Source of the DNA: Nematopogon swammerdamellus
Lineage: Eukaryota > Arthropoda > Insecta > Lepidoptera > Adelidae
Length of the DNA stretch: 64,000 nucleotides
Direction of reading: 5' to 3'
NCBI GenBank assembly: GCA_946902875.1
Contig: OX336351.1
Location: 1,302,001-1,366,000, forward strand
The position numbers and the translations under genes were made by a program. Below, piece by piece: positions 21,250 through 31,721 of the stretch; within the stretch, counting starts at the first letter, position 1, and each line of letters opens with the position of its first letter. The notes under the pieces are model-generated. The model searched no databases and was not told the DNA's origin. It saw only the letters and a program-made list of their open reading frames with translations.

Positions 21250-21365
21250 ATATCATCTTTTAGGAGGCTCACGCATGCGACATGATATTTTACTTTGCAC
21301 GCGCGACAAGTGACTGAGTCTTCTTTTCCGGTGTCTAGATTGCATGCTCCACATGAAGACGGCAT
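21250..21365 (-). pseudogene. LINE ORF1, amino-terminal half of the PHD finger
   Basis: ATG at 21363-21365 (minus). Encodes C5-x2-C8, C20-x2-C23 and H28-x2-C31, the first six ligands of a C4HC3 PHD finger; the last pair (C51-x2-C54 after joining) lies at the edge of the 16624-17650 piece. Only by skipping the plus-strand LINE and one ATATCA copy do all eight ligands fall in one frame with normal spacing, which confirms the reconstruction. Too short to be found by ORF length alone. Confidence 0.88.
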
Positions 21366-21545
21366 TTTGTTGTTCAATCAAATGATATTCAATAGCGTAG
21401 CACCTCTACGAGAGTACTGCCACCGTGAGCCAAAGGCGTAGCAGCGCTACGACGAAATACTGCGCACGCGGCTACGGCGGCACGGGCGGCGGCGGCGCGG
21501 TGCCCCCCTCCACTGATTGTCTCGTACCTTCTACGTAGCGCGGTG
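21366..21545 (-). other. GC-rich probable 5' region of the PHD-finger LINE
   Basis: Directly upstream (minus strand) of the ORF1 ATG and much more GC-rich than its surroundings (GCCGCCGCCGCCC around 21490). LINE promoters are internal and often GC-rich, so this is a plausible 5' UTR/promoter. Its exact start is not visible. Confidence 0.45.
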
Positions 21546-21579
21546 GGTGGAGTGCAGTAGGTGAGTTCACGGTCGCCGC

Positions 21580-21655
21580 TACGAACGCTGTTAGCTCAGG
21601 CGGCGAGCGGCTCGCCTCTCAAGCAGGCGACGCTGGTTCAATTCCCGCCGACGAC
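21580..21655 (+). ncRNA. tRNA-like sequence (pseudogene or SINE head)
   Basis: Box A TTAGCTCAGGCGG, D-arm GCTC/GAGC, anticodon stem CGCCT/AGGCG with loop CTCAAGC (anticodon would be CAA), and box B GGTTCAATTCC. Two extra bases separate the D and anticodon arms, one T-stem pair is mismatched and the acceptor ends do not pair, so it is not a normal tRNA gene. It sits just outside the presumed 5' end of the LINE. Confidence 0.45.
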
Positions 21656-21899
21656 AAAATCTTGCTTTAAATTTTTTCAGCCACAGCAGACTGAGTGGTG
21701 GCGCCGAAGATTGCGGGTCCGCACAACTTACGATAGAGAGGACCGAGAATCCAAGATGGCCAAATGTAAAACGCCCAGGAGGGAGCAGGACAGTCCGACA
21801 AATTTTAAAATCACTCACATAAGAAATCCAAATTGTGAAATATTTACTAATTAACTAATAGAAACACGTGCTCACTGCTCGACGACTCAATACGAACTG

Positions 21900-22022
21900 G
21901 CTCGAATTGTTTATTGATCATTCAAATGGCAGTTTGACTGCACTCGAACTTGTCACAATTTGTTCTATCCGGTTCGACTACACCCACGCAAAGAACCGAC
22001 AAAAAACTTCGCAGGGTATTTT
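21900..22022 (+). repeat. Repeat E copy
   Basis: TGTTCTATCCGGTTCGACTA, ACCCACGCAAAGAA and CGACAAAAAACTTCGCAGGG recur at 34318-34475, with a small inverted piece at 34916-34951. Dispersed repeat, class unknown. Confidence 0.6.
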
Positions 22023-22079
22023 TTTATTTTTTTATACATATGTTTACAAGTACTTTAGTGACTATATAACACCGCTAAC

Positions 22080-22200
22080 AGTCTATCGAAAACACAGTTT
22101 GAGAGCAAGATTTTTGCTGAGAGTTATGACTGCAAAGACTCCTTAATTAAGTGTATCAGATGTAAAGAGCCTTTGTCAAACTTTGATGTGTCCGTCTTTC
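22080..22200 (+). repeat. Repeat P, copy 2, possibly coding-derived
   Basis: Inverted relative of 2225-2345. One frame reads ESYDCKDSLIKCIRC with PLSNFD after it, parallel to the other copy (KDLLIKCIRCK). Fragment of an unidentified protein with a Cys-x2-Cys pair. Confidence 0.45.
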
Positions 22201-22555
22201 GTTGACTTCCCTCTTGATATACGGAATAACTTATAAAATCAATTGTAATGAGAACGAAGTCGGCTAGAGCAAGGAAGCAACAAAGAACAAAGTACATTTT
22301 TGCTTGTTAAAATATTTGCCGCCCCTCGATTTAACGGTTCCATTTTCGGCCTCACCTGCCTGTTCCTAGATGCGCCTCTGGCGGGGGCTCCCCCGACGCA
22401 GTGCCTCGCGGCGGCGGGGTCGTGATAGTCCGGGACGAGAGGATATTAAACGATATAAATCTTGATGAACGACTGAAAAACTTAAAAGCTATGAGCGTCG
22501 AGCGAGGTGGGACGAAAATACGTGCTTTGTCGAGGTACAGTGAAGGATCACTTTT

Positions 22556-22625
22556 CTGACCGCTTTCAGCATTATTGGGCTTGATTTTTACCCGACTGCG
22601 CGAAGCTATAAGGAGGGTTTTTTTA
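22556..22625 (-). repeat. Repeat K fragment
   Basis: TTTTTACCCGACTGCGCGAA is the complement of the end of the repeat at 31250-31500 (GCGCAGTCGGGTAAAAA). Short terminal piece. Confidence 0.55.
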
Positions 22626-22640
22626 TAACCCACCCTGTTA

Positions 22641-22718
22641 CGTTGTGTGGTCCGGTTGAAAAGAATAGTACCACTGCATCTGTCCTCGTGTGTGCCGTAA
22701 AAAGGTGACTAAGGGATT
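22641..22718 (+). repeat. Repeat I / SINE-C head fragment
   Basis: Diverged copy of the head seen at 54295: GTGTGGTCCGG, AAAAGAATAG, CCACTGCATCT and AAAAGGTGACTAAGGGA. Confidence 0.6.
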
Positions 22719-22739
22719 CGGAAAAAACGTCGCGCTAAA

Positions 22740-23260
22740 GGGCGACAGGCTAGTTAGCTTGCTTGAGGTCGGCTTCTTCGGCAAAGCCACCCAATTTGGA
22801 TTTAATAAAAATACTTGGATTCTATGCAGCGACGACCTATTGGACCTCCAATCTCTAAAGCACAGACGCATCGTTGGTTCATTGGGCCTGTTTTATCGGT
22901 ACTGCTATGGCCGCTGCTCTGACGAACTCGCTTCCCTCATCCTTCCTCCTCCTGTCCACCTTCGCCAAACCAGCCATACTATCGCGGAACACCCCTTTGC
23001 AGTCGACGGAAGAGTTCTTCGAACTGCACGATTCTCTAAATCGTTCTTGTGTCGCACTGCAAATGTGTCGTATGGGCTTCCGACTGCAATCCACGGATCT
23101 TCAAATCGCGGGTAACAGGTCGCAGTCTTTCCCCAATGACATTAGTTCATCTTCAAGCTGGACTGGCACCTCCTCGGTGGTGAAATTGGCTGCGCCTGAG
23201 ACTATGATCTCGAGCAAAGCCACCCAGTTCGGAAGCAATAAAAAAATTCCAATTATTGCC
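22740..23260 (+). pseudogene. LINE-T 3' end, second copy
   Basis: A LINE-T-like tail (22740-22815, GCCACCCAATTTGG) is followed by another coding end: QSLKHRRIVGSLGLFYRYC, GRCSDEL, then HPFAVDGRVLRTARFSKSFLCRTA. A deletion removes the central WNGLP region relative to the copy at 1-343, and the frame is lost after about 23080. It ends in the same GCCACCCAGTTCGG tail and A-run at 23220-23247. The preceding tail suggests one copy landed next to another or a partial tandem. Confidence 0.75.
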
Positions 23261-24005
23261 CTACAACACGGTTCCTCCAACTAGCGCTGGAAACGACAAT
23301 TATTCAGACTGGTGAGTCAGTGAAACTCTAAAAGTTTTATATAGAATCTAAATTTCATTGATTAATTTCCAATTAACTGTTTTCCTCAATTTAAATTAAA
23401 CGATACCGCAAACTCTATCTCCACATGCTTCACTAGAGTCGAACACTCGAATCTTGGCAGTCGAAACGGACGCTCATTTGTGTCTGCATGACCCCTTGTT
23501 CTAGCATATTTATTCGGTAACTTGGTGCCAGTTTTAGCTGTGCCAAGACAGTTCTATGAGACTGTAATTTAGATAGAACCTTCATCCGACTAAATTACAC
23601 CATTTATAGTTCACACAGCTGCTGGTACGATAGCGACTCAGTCTAGCAATACAGAACGCATTCAGGGCAAGTAATGGACGTCCTAGCTAGACATGGCAAG
23701 TCCATTTCGACGATAGGTACGACTCCGTTTCGACAGAGTGGTGATACACCTTTGGAACCATATCGCACTCAATTTCATGTGGTGTGACGTTTTTAGAGAG
23801 CAATTCAGGTATGAAATTGAGTTTGACAAAGTTCTGCAGCTCTCTTCACTGCGAATAGGGATTGGGGGACGATTGAAAATGTGTTCGAAATGTAAAACAT
23901 TCATACATAACAAAATGATACGTTTGAATTTCGAATTGTTTATCTATTATGAGAACATAAAACCCTTCTTCGAACGCTTGAAAAGTTTCACCAAATCCAA
24001 CTGCG
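23261..24005. other. No recognisable gene
   Basis: Several overlapping short frames, none with a family signature. Nothing I can name. Confidence 0.35.
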
Positions 24006-24315
24006 GCTTGGATGGGTGACCGCACGACCGTTGGAGGCTGACCGTGGTTCGGATTCCTCGTAAACCTGTAGTTCCCTTCCCTTCTTACCTTACTAGGATA
24101 GGAGGTTGGGTTTATCCCGCCCGGGTTGATACCACCGCACTGAATGAAACGTCGGTCGAAACGGCTATGTAAATAGTTCGTGTTTTCCGTCCTGTTCAGT
24201 GTAGCCGACTTGAAATGAAGGGAAGCACTGACACACACCTAGTTCACCCGGTGTTATGGGCTAACATGACGGATGTTGTAGGTGATGTAGCCAACCGAGT
24301 CAGTATAAAAAAAAT
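24006..24315 (+). mobile_element. SINE-B copy, truncated in the 5S-like head
   Basis: Begins at CTTGGATGGGTGACCGC, i.e. box C of the 5S-like segment, followed by GGAGGCTGACCGTGGTTCGG, body and CAGTATAAAAAAAA tail. Confidence 0.85.
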
Positions 24316-24985
24316 ATTTGGTATTTGAAAATTTTCTGGTTTTAATTGCAAATTTAGAGGACACCGTTTCCTTTTAAAAATGTTTCTCCAAGATTTTGAG
24401 TTTTCTTTAAAAAAAAAAGAAGGTGAACTCTTGATCCGAGATTCGCTTCCGACCGAGACGTGCGATGAGTTTTCATACTGTGAATTTACTTACAAATCTG
24501 CACCTGCTGCTTCACTATTCGAAGCCAACCAGAATCGAAATCCCTCATTGCCAAAGAAATTTTTATTGGTTTCGATGCATTTCTCCACTTCACTTTACCA
24601 GCGGACGCCCCGAATGCTGTGTCTCCGCCTGAGAATCGAATGATTCAAATTCAATCTAAGGAAATGCGACCGGCGAAATGCACTCTAGAATGGGTTCCTT
24701 CCACCACCGTGACCGTAAATAGTTAGAAAAGGCATTGGAGCATTTTGGACAAATTTTAGATATATATAAATTTACTCTATGACTCCAAAAACGTTTGACA
24801 GAAATAAGCACACATACTTCACACGAGGTGCTAAGGCGGATCGCTTTCAAAGTCCGCACAAGGAGGTCTACGATCGAGGGATTAAAATAATATAAAATTA
24901 TTAAATTATCACATTAAATTGTTTATTAAATCTAAAAACAATTTTCACGATTGTTCAGATTGAGCTCCAAAATCAAGTCTGTGCG
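24316..24985. other. No recognisable gene
   Basis: Frames at 24380-24643 and 24656-24859 have no domain I recognise and no splice or family support. Confidence 0.35.
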
Positions 24986-24987
24986 TG

Positions 24988-25107
24988 TTTTTTTTTTTTT
25001 ATGGAAACTGACACGGTTGGCTACATCACCTACAACGTCCGTGATGTCAGCCCATAACACCGGGTGAACTAGGTGCCATGTCAGTGCTTCCCCCTTTGAT
25101 CATGCCG
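24988..25107 (-). mobile_element. SINE-B 3' fragment
   Basis: Poly-T, ATGGAAACTGACACGGTTGG through GGTGAACTAGGTGCCATG; the last 120 bp of the element only. Confidence 0.85.
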
Positions 25108-25583
25108 TGTGTGAGAAAGAATATTATGAAGGATCACATTTAAAACTCAAAAGGTCAACTTTAAACGAAATTGTTGAGCTATTGGTAAAGATAAAAAATC
25201 TGTAAAAAATATATGTTATGCATTGGTATTTAACAAACACAGCGAAAAAAATATATATTGTACTACTTTGGAAAGGTGTTAAATTTATTAGGTGTTAAAA
25301 AATAATGAAAAGTACGAAAATTGTACTTTCAAGTTAAATTCTCTTGAGAAGCATAAATGGTTCCAATACAAGACCCTCATAGAAATATAGATAATTTTTT
25401 TCGCTACAATCGTAGCTTAAAAAAAATAATTTTTCTTCTTTCCAAGACGTGAAATTTAATATAAAGTGTGATTTTCGCGCAAACGTTCATCGTCGGCGCG
25501 ACGTATCAGCCACCGCACGAGTAGAATTATTTACGTCTGCTTACGGTTCGTGTTTCAATCATCACTGCTCGGTTTGAGTCTAT
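25108..25583. other. No recognisable gene
   Basis: A/T-rich, no family recognised. Confidence 0.35.
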
Positions 25584-25954
25584 GGCGGCGAGTTGTTTGG
25601 GCATCGGCTTCTCATGCGATAGGCCCGAGGTTCGAATTCGGTCGGAGTGGATCAATGAGTTATTTCTGACCAAAAAAAATCATGTGCACACCTACACCTG
25701 CTGCTTCACCGTTCGGAACCGGTGTAAAACTGTAGATCCCTTCCCATGCCCCTGCCACCCTTACTAGGTGGTAGGGTCAAAATGTAGCCGACTGGGTTGG
25801 TACTACCGCCCTGGATGTAATATGGCCGCATAGCAGCCTCGGTTGTGTTCTCCTCTAGTACAGTATAGCCAGCAGTTCAGGGAAGCCTTCGGTATGGCAC
25901 CTACCTTCTCGGAGGTGATATTGGCTGGTCGGAGCATACCGGTTTACATAAAAA
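25584..25954 (+). mobile_element. SINE-A, near full-length
   Basis: tRNA-like head (GGGCATCGGCTTCTCATGCG, then GAGGTTCGAATTCGG as box B), body shared with SINE-B (CTACCGCCCTGGATGTAA, CATAGCAGCCTCGG), and a CATACCGGTTTACATAAAAA end. Box A is mutated here. It is immediately followed by the AAATTCACAGAT motif. Confidence 0.85.
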
Positions 25955-26130
25955 ATTCACAGATCTCATGCATTACATGACCTTCGGGTACATTGAAAAC
26001 TACTCTTAGGGCGTATTCAAATATAAACGTATAGCGAGTCACCGATTGTGAGCGTGAAAATATCCAGGTGTAGCTGAAACGACAAACTCGACGAGCAAAC
26101 GCACTCCAGATTCTAATAGCGCGCACCTAT
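25952..26130 (+). repeat. Terminal piece of an AAATTCACAGAT-type element
   Basis: AAAATTCACAGATCTCATGC, TTACATGACCTTCGGG, ACATTGAAAA match the inverted piece at 42070-42117, and the first 12 bases match the ends of the foldback at 345-1424. Boundary on the right uncertain. Confidence 0.5.
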
Positions 26131-26671
26131 TCACTATATAATTACTTCTACTCCTCTAAATACTAACGATTATTCATATTTACAAATTTGATTATAATTT
26201 ACTTGCCTTTTCATACTGAAATATGTCAATTTTGAAAAATAGACAAAAACAAAATATTAAATTAACTTCTTAATCCTTAACTTGAATTTTTGTTTTCACA
26301 ATCTTGTAGCCCTTGTCGATACACGTCATTTGACACCCTAAATATTTACGTAGCCTTAAACCTCACGACACCAGGGCGAATTCGCACTCTCGCTGGAAAT
26401 CGGGGACTATACTGAAGCGATCGAATATAATTTTCAATGTCAAAAAAGTATTATGCTGCGTCAACCTGTACAAAGAAGTGCGTTTCTGTCGCATAGTTCC
26501 GAAGTAAGGCGAAGGCGCTTGGCGAATGTTTTCTGAGCTTCCTCATTAGACGGAATAAGCTCCACAAATTGCGGCAGGATGTTTGCTGACGTCGCGTCCG
26601 ACGGAATATTCACTTCCGGGGCGCTATTCCGCTTCTTTGCGATAACTTAGTTTCCCTAGGCGGCTAGATTC
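26131..26671. other. No recognisable gene
   Basis: Nothing with a recognisable signature. Confidence 0.35.
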
Positions 26672-26890
26672 TTTTTTTTAATGGAAACTAACACGGTTTG
26701 CTTCATCACCTACAACATCCGTGATGTCAGCCCATAACACCGGGTGAACTAGGTGCCGTGTCAGTACTTCCCTTCATTTCATGTCGGTTACACTACTGAA
26801 CTGGACGGAAAACAATTTACATAGCCGTTTCGACCGACGTTTCGCTCAGTGCGGTGGTACCAACCCGGGCGGGATAAACCCTACCACCTA
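26672..26890 (-). mobile_element. SINE-B 3' half
   Basis: Poly-T, ATGGAAACTAACACGG, body to AACCCGGGCGGGATAAACCC and TACCACCTA; head absent. Confidence 0.85.
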
Positions 26891-26961
26891 TGATTTTTTT
26901 TTCAATATTATTATCATTTTTCACGTTTTCACTATAGTGAAGGAAAGCACCACAGATGAGA

Positions 26962-28512
26962 TAAAAAACCCCCGACTCTTAAAAAGTCATAAATAATTTC
27001 CGTTTACTTACTTAAAGGAGTCGGTGGACGGCTAAGTAAATTCCCGCGCAACTCTTGAGTCTTTATATTTAATTTACTTAGCGGTCCCCCGACTCCTTTA
27101 AGTAAGTAAACGGAAATTATTTATGACTTTTTAAGAGTCGGGGGTTTTTTAAATTTGTAATTTAACTTTTATTTCAAGCTTTTTAAAAAAAACCGCATGC
27201 AAATCGGTCCACTTTTTAAGATAATTATTTTTTTTATTACCTTATTACTTCATTACTTGATTACAAACATAGCTAAGAACCATCCCGATTAAACAAGCTT
27301 CCTAATAAAAAAAACCGCATCCAAATCGGCCCATCCGTTTGGGAGCTACGATGCCACAGACAGACACACACACTCACACACACACACACACGTCAAACTT
27401 ATAACACCCCTCCGTTTTTTTTTTCGTCGGGGGTTAAAAACGAGACTAGATGAGTCAACAAAAGCGCTCTGTATGGGATCTACCAACTCTATTTCGATCC
27501 GCGTAATAATTGCTTTGTTACCTGAAATTAATTTCATCGTCGGACGTGCAGTTTGATGCGAATAGACTGACAAACACTGGACAACTGTTGATGTAATGGT
27601 TTAGTGTCAACCTTGCTTGACCTAGAGATGATAGACAGATAGCCCAACTCAAGCATTTTCTACTGATCTTTTTATTAAATACATTTTTACGTCAACTTCA
27701 TACTAACTTGGAATCTGCTCTGCACAGAAACTCGTGAAAGGTAACTAGCGCAATTAACCACGCACATGTTACGTAGTGGTTACACGGAACGGTTTTCCTT
27801 TAGTGGCGGTCTGTAACATTTTAATTTGATTTTTAACATGCACTTGCAGTGTTCATGTTTGCAATATTAATTAAGTAGGTGTAACTTTGTGGTTGGTTTA
27901 CATCGAGATATAACATGTACTTCTCAATTAGAGAGTGCACGCTCGGACAGCGCGCCATGTTCCATCGAATTGAAGCCATCAAGCCGCATCTCACCTCTCA
28001 CCTTGGCGCCCAACAAACAAATTGGTGCTAACGGCAGGTTGTTTTTAACCCCCGACGAAAAAAACGGAGGGGTGTTATAAGTTTGACGAGGGTGTGTGTG
28101 TAAGTGTGTGTGTCTGTCTGTGGCATCGTAGCTCCCAAAGGGATGGACCGATTTGGATGCGGTTTTTTTATTAGGAAGCTTGTTTAATCGGGATGGTTCT
28201 TAGCTATCTTTGTAATCAAGTAATCAAGTAATTAAGTAATAAAAAAATTAATTATCTTAAAAAGTGGACCGATTTCCATGCGGTTTTTTTAAAAAAGCTT
28301 GAAATAAAAGTTAAATTACAAATTTAAAAAACCCCCGACCCTTAAAAAGCCAAAAATAATTTCCGTTTACTTACTTAAAGGAGTCGGGAGACCGCTCAGT
28401 AAATAAAATATAAAAACTCAGAGCTGCGCGGGAATTTACTTAGCGGTCTCCCGACTCCTTTAAGTAAGTAAACGGAAATTATTTTTGGCTTTTTAAGGGT
28501 CGGGGATTTTTT
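26962..28512. mobile_element. Large inverted repeat, each arm ending in a long hairpin (Repeat N)
   Basis: Left arm 26962-27440 and right arm 28048-28512 are inverted copies. Each arm has a hairpin at its outer end: left stem 26966-27040 with 27070-27146, right stem about 28330-28400 with 28434-28507, both built from CCCCGACTC/CCCCGACCC, AATAATTTCCGTTTACTTAC and AAAGGAGTCGG. Inward follow CCGCAT-CAAATCGG motifs, GGAGCTACGATGCCACAGAC, a (CA)n microsatellite and GTTATAAGTTT, ending CCCCCGACGAAAA. The 600-bp spacer (27441-28047) is unrelated and non-coding. No transposase seen. Confidence 0.8.
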
Positions 28513-28680
28513 AAATTTGTAATTTATAGATCTTAAAGTGGTATATTGCATTAATATAACGCGTCACTACTGAAGAGCTCTTATAGTACTTACTAACGCT
28601 ATTGTAAAGTCACTAAAGAACCTTAATCTGTATAAAATGGGCCTCTATTAAACGGCTCTTATAATGCCAGTCTTAACACC

Positions 28681-28977
28681 ATATGTGAGTTGGGAGCAGT
28701 CCTCCCACCAAATCATGTAACAGATAAACACACTAAGTACAGTTCGGTGGCACACCAGCACATGTTCGCCGCATTTTCGGTTGAGACGATGGGGCCATGG
28801 TCAGATGAGGCAAAGCGGCTTACCAAAGATATTGGGATGGCCCTGTACGCTGCTTCAGGAGAGCATCGTTCGCTCGAGTTCCTGAGGCAGCGTATCAGTG
28901 TGGCCATCCAACGTGGTAATGCCGCTAGCGTCCTCGGAACCGTGCCCATATCGTCTCACCTGGAGGAGGGTTACTAG
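28681..28977 (+). pseudogene. LINE-U 3' coding end (reverse transcriptase polyprotein C-terminus)
   Basis: A frame ending at TAG 28975-28977 gives FSVETMGPWSDEAK, then [19 protein letters not shown]. The [12 protein letters not shown](V/I)LGT ending is a hallmark of the C-terminus of a widespread family of animal non-LTR elements (recalled from family knowledge; clade not verified). A second diverged copy lies at 38240-38645. Downstream 28978-29140 is T-rich and may be the 3' UTR. Strongly 5'-truncated. Confidence 0.7.
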
Positions 28978-29139
28978 TTTTCTTTTATAGGTTTATTAGT
29001 TGTTTATAGGTCTGTTAGTAGGTTTTATAAGTAGGTTTATTTTATTTATTTATTTAGTTTTACATAGTTTCATTTTAGATTTATTTTAGATTTAGTATAG
29101 TTTTTAATTTAATGTTATTATTTGTTAGTTGTAACAGAA

Positions 29140-29254
29140 TCAGATATTTATTTCGCCATGAAGAACACACAACATTAACAATATTTCATTGAGACATATG
29201 CATATACAGTATGGTACGTAATTTTTTGTCATGTCCCGTTCAGCAATGCAATCT
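29140..29254. other. No recognisable feature
   Basis: Short non-coding stretch between LINE-U and Repeat L. Confidence 0.3.
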
Positions 29255-29350
29255 ATCTCAAGCTAGCAATCCGAGTCGTCTCTCACCGAATAATATGGTT
29301 GAGGGAGTCGATCGATAGCTCCGGTGTGGTGCTCGTGAAAGGGTGCCGTT
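29255..29350 (+). repeat. Repeat L, copy 1
   Basis: GTCTCTCACCGAATAATATG, GTTGAGGGAG and GCTCGTGAAAGGGTGC match the minus strand of 52464-52625. Unclassified. Confidence 0.5.
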
Positions 29351-29855
29351 TTTTTTTATTTTATTTTTTTATGGAAACTGATACAAGAGCACTTGCCGCA
29401 CAATACCGACTACTCTGCCTACCTAAGGAATGCAGCGTGTAGTATGTATGTATGTTTTTGAGTCAGAGAAATTCTTGTAACTTAATTTTGAGATATTCTT
29501 TTATCAAAGTATAGCAGCTAGTAGAGATATAATAATCATTATTATTGGTTTTACCAATAACGTATTTTATTTAATAAAACGTTTCCTCACACAGAATCCT
29601 CGTGCGGTACTATATTTCCAACCAATAAATTACTCTCCTGAGGTAGTACATTCAGTGCCTCAATGCTCGCTGCGAAATATCTCCCGCGAGTGCCTAGGAC
29701 TGCTGCCACGGAGGAGAGAGTGCAGAGGAGTCGTTGTTAGCTATCATTTCTAGTAAAACACGTGTTCCAGTTCGGGCAGTAGCGGGGGAGGCACGACCTC
29801 CTAGTCCACCAATCACGCAACGTTTCCAATTTTCCGCATGGAAACCCAGTTTCCT
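29351..29855. other. No gene; tiny SINE-B tail piece (29365-29392) and Repeat M piece (29690-29760)
   Basis: TTTTTTTATGGAAACTGATA is a SINE-B tail relic; CACGGAGGAGAGAGTGCAGA belongs to Repeat M. Confidence 0.45.
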
Positions 29856-30118
29856 TTTTTAGGTTTCCGTACCCTGTACGGAATACCTATTACTAACCCT
29901 AGAACGTCTGTATATCTGTTTGTCCGTCCGTCCGATGGGCTGTATCTTTGGAACCGTAATAGCTAGCCGGTTGAAATTTTCACAGACTATATGCTAATTT
30001 GGCGGAAATAACAACAAAAAAAAATTGGAAAAGTGAAAAATTACCCCATACAAGAAACGTGTTTTTTCTTGTATTGCGGAAACCTAGGTGCGCCAGTCCG
30101 AATCGCAATTGGCCGGTT
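29856..30118 (-). repeat. Repeat G copy
   Basis: Complement of the copy at 8507: AGGTTTCCGTACCCTGTACG, GGGCTGTATCTTTGGAACCG, CCGGTTGAAATTTTCACAG, ATACAAGAAACGTG, and AATTGGCCGGTTTTTTT. Confidence 0.8.
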
Positions 30119-30222
30119 TTTTTTATGTAAGCCGGTATGGGTAGCAGTGTGAAACTAAAATAGGTACAAATTATACCAACACAGTCGGCTGTACAGTTTG
30201 AGCCGACCACCTGCCGCAAGAG
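30119..30222 (-). mobile_element. SINE-A, internally deleted
   Basis: TTTTATGTAAGCCGGTATGG is the tail, then a jump to AACACAGTCGGCTGTACAGT and TTGAGCCGACCACCTGCC. Adjoins Repeat G without spacer. Confidence 0.6.
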
Positions 30223-31029
30223 GCAAAGCGTACTTCGAGGAGCCCAGTTGATATCGACGTTCCCAGTTTGCTAAGACCAGCTCCTCGCTACTCTCACATC
30301 CGTGGTCTACACACAGTGACGTATATACCTACGCGGCCGCGCTTGTCACTGGAAGGGTCGACTGGGGGGCACTCGGACTGCTGGAGACAGGCGTCCGGGG
30401 GCGGAAGGGGCGGGGGTTGAAGGGCGTGAAGGGTCGCACCCCGCACCACAACGCCACTAGAGCCACCGGCGGCGACACACTTGCGTTTTTATACCGCGTG
30501 AAGTGTGATTTGTGTTTGGACTGTTTAAAATAGCAATTGCATTTGTACTTACTTAATTATATTTTGTGTTTTTATCCATTTTTTCTGTTGACTGCATCAA
30601 TGCGTCAAATCCCGGAAACCGTTTATACCTATGATTTTGAATAGCTTAGGTAATTAATTACCTACACTTTTAAAAAATCGACCAGTGTAAATCCGCCATA
30701 ATCTATCAAATCTCCTTTCGTTCTCAATAAAAAAAACACATTTAATAACAAATACGTTGGTGGACGACTGGAACCAGCTTCGAGAGGAATTCAAAAATGC
30801 ACTAGATAAACACCTACTAAACAAATGAAAAATATTTTTTAAAGGAAGAGAGCGGAATAACGCTAAATAAATAATTAAATAGCTAAATAACCAGCCCAAA
30901 TAAATAAATAACTAACAAAAAATAACTAACTAAGTACCTAACTAAATAAATAAATTTAGTTGCAACATCGTCTTGTCTCGCGTGACCTCTTAGACAGAAC
31001 AAATAAAATAAAAAAATTATAAAACCTGA
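30223..31029. other. No gene; Repeat M piece (30255-30320) and GC-rich stretch (30320-30490)
   Basis: The GC-rich part (GGGGGCGGAAGGGGCGGGGG) stands out from the A/T-rich background but has no open frame of note. From 30880 to 30960 simple AAATAAATA-like sequence dominates. Confidence 0.4.
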
Positions 31030-31225
31030 CTGCTAAAAAAATTAGGAAATAACAAGGAAAACAGTAGAAAATGCTGTGATCGGGCTGTCTGTTCGAATTC
31101 AACTACACGCCCGACTACAGCATTTTAAAGAAGAAAGAAAGAAAGAAAGAAATATTTATTTTTTCCCCTACAGCATTACATTATTTTTCACTGATCTTCC
31201 TTGCTAATTTTTTTAGCACTCGGGT
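31030..31225. repeat. Small foldback element with (GAAA)n run
   Basis: TGCTAAAAAAATTAG and AACAAGGAA on the left reappear inverted on the right (TTCCTTGCTAATTTTTTTAG). Inside, AATGCTGTGATCGGGC pairs imperfectly with GCCCGACTACAGCATT. A (GAAA)n run lies at about 31126-31150. Confidence 0.55.
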
Positions 31226-31249
31226 TTTGTAAATGTTTTATTATTTTCT

Positions 31250-31500
31250 TTTAAATCGCCTTTTTGAGCTCTTGACAATGATACCCCAAACGATGGGGTT
31301 TGAAGAACAAATATTTTCAAAAGCCATTTAGAATTTTCACTTTTGTAATTAAGACGAATCTAACGACACTTCATATTATGTTAAAATCGATCAAGCCGTT
31401 TTGGCTACAGCGCGTGCCATAGAAATATACGTACATACATACAAACATACATACATACACTCTCCTTTTTGTTTCGCGCAGTCGGGTAAAAATGGTCAGT
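31250..31500 (+). repeat. Repeat K copy with (CATA)n run
   Basis: Contains AAGCCGTTTTGGCTACAGCG, a (CATACATA) run at 31431-31458, and the end CGCGCAGTCGGGTAAAAATG, matching the fragment at 22556-22625. Confidence 0.6.
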
Positions 31501-31721
31501 GTGCGAAAAGTTCTGCACGTAAGCGGTACGTCCGAGGCCCGAGCCTACCCACGCGCGGCGCAACCGCATTTACGTCAGACGCAGCCTTGGAGGCTGCGGC
31601 CGAATGCGAACGGGCATGCCCTCCACTGTCTTACCTCGTCCTGTGGGTAGTTGGGGATGGAGGATATTTTAATATGTTTTTTATGTGACCTGATAAATAT
31701 GGTTGCCGACGTTACTTTTTT

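Larger units (their letters stand above)
10320..21545 (-). mobile_element. Nested non-LTR retrotransposon (PHD-finger LINE, CR1-like), interrupted twice
   Basis: An approximately 4.6-kb two-ORF LINE on the minus strand, once its two insertions are discounted. Order on that strand: GC-rich 5' region (about 21545-21366), ORF1 beginning at 21365 with a PHD finger and coiled coil, ORF2 (16589 onward) with endonuclease and reverse transcriptase, stop at 10678, 3' UTR and an AAATAAATAAATAAAATAAA-type tail near 10320-10360. A plus-strand LINE (17651-21249) sits in ORF1; an unclassified 3.0-kb sequence (11340-14355) sits in ORF2. ORF2 has one further frameshift near 15365-15372. The exact 5' end is uncertain. 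Clade assignment to the CR1 group rests on the ORF1 PHD plus ORF2 layout and is inference. Confidence 0.85.

Noticed and set aside
21580..21655. Functional tRNA-Leu(CAA)
   Set aside because: No long variable arm as leucine tRNAs have, extra bases between arms and no acceptor pairing.
26962..28512. CRISPR-like or bacterial terminator interpretation of the strong hairpins
   Set aside because: Eukaryotic context, no regular repeat-spacer array, and the hairpins belong to a dispersed repeat.
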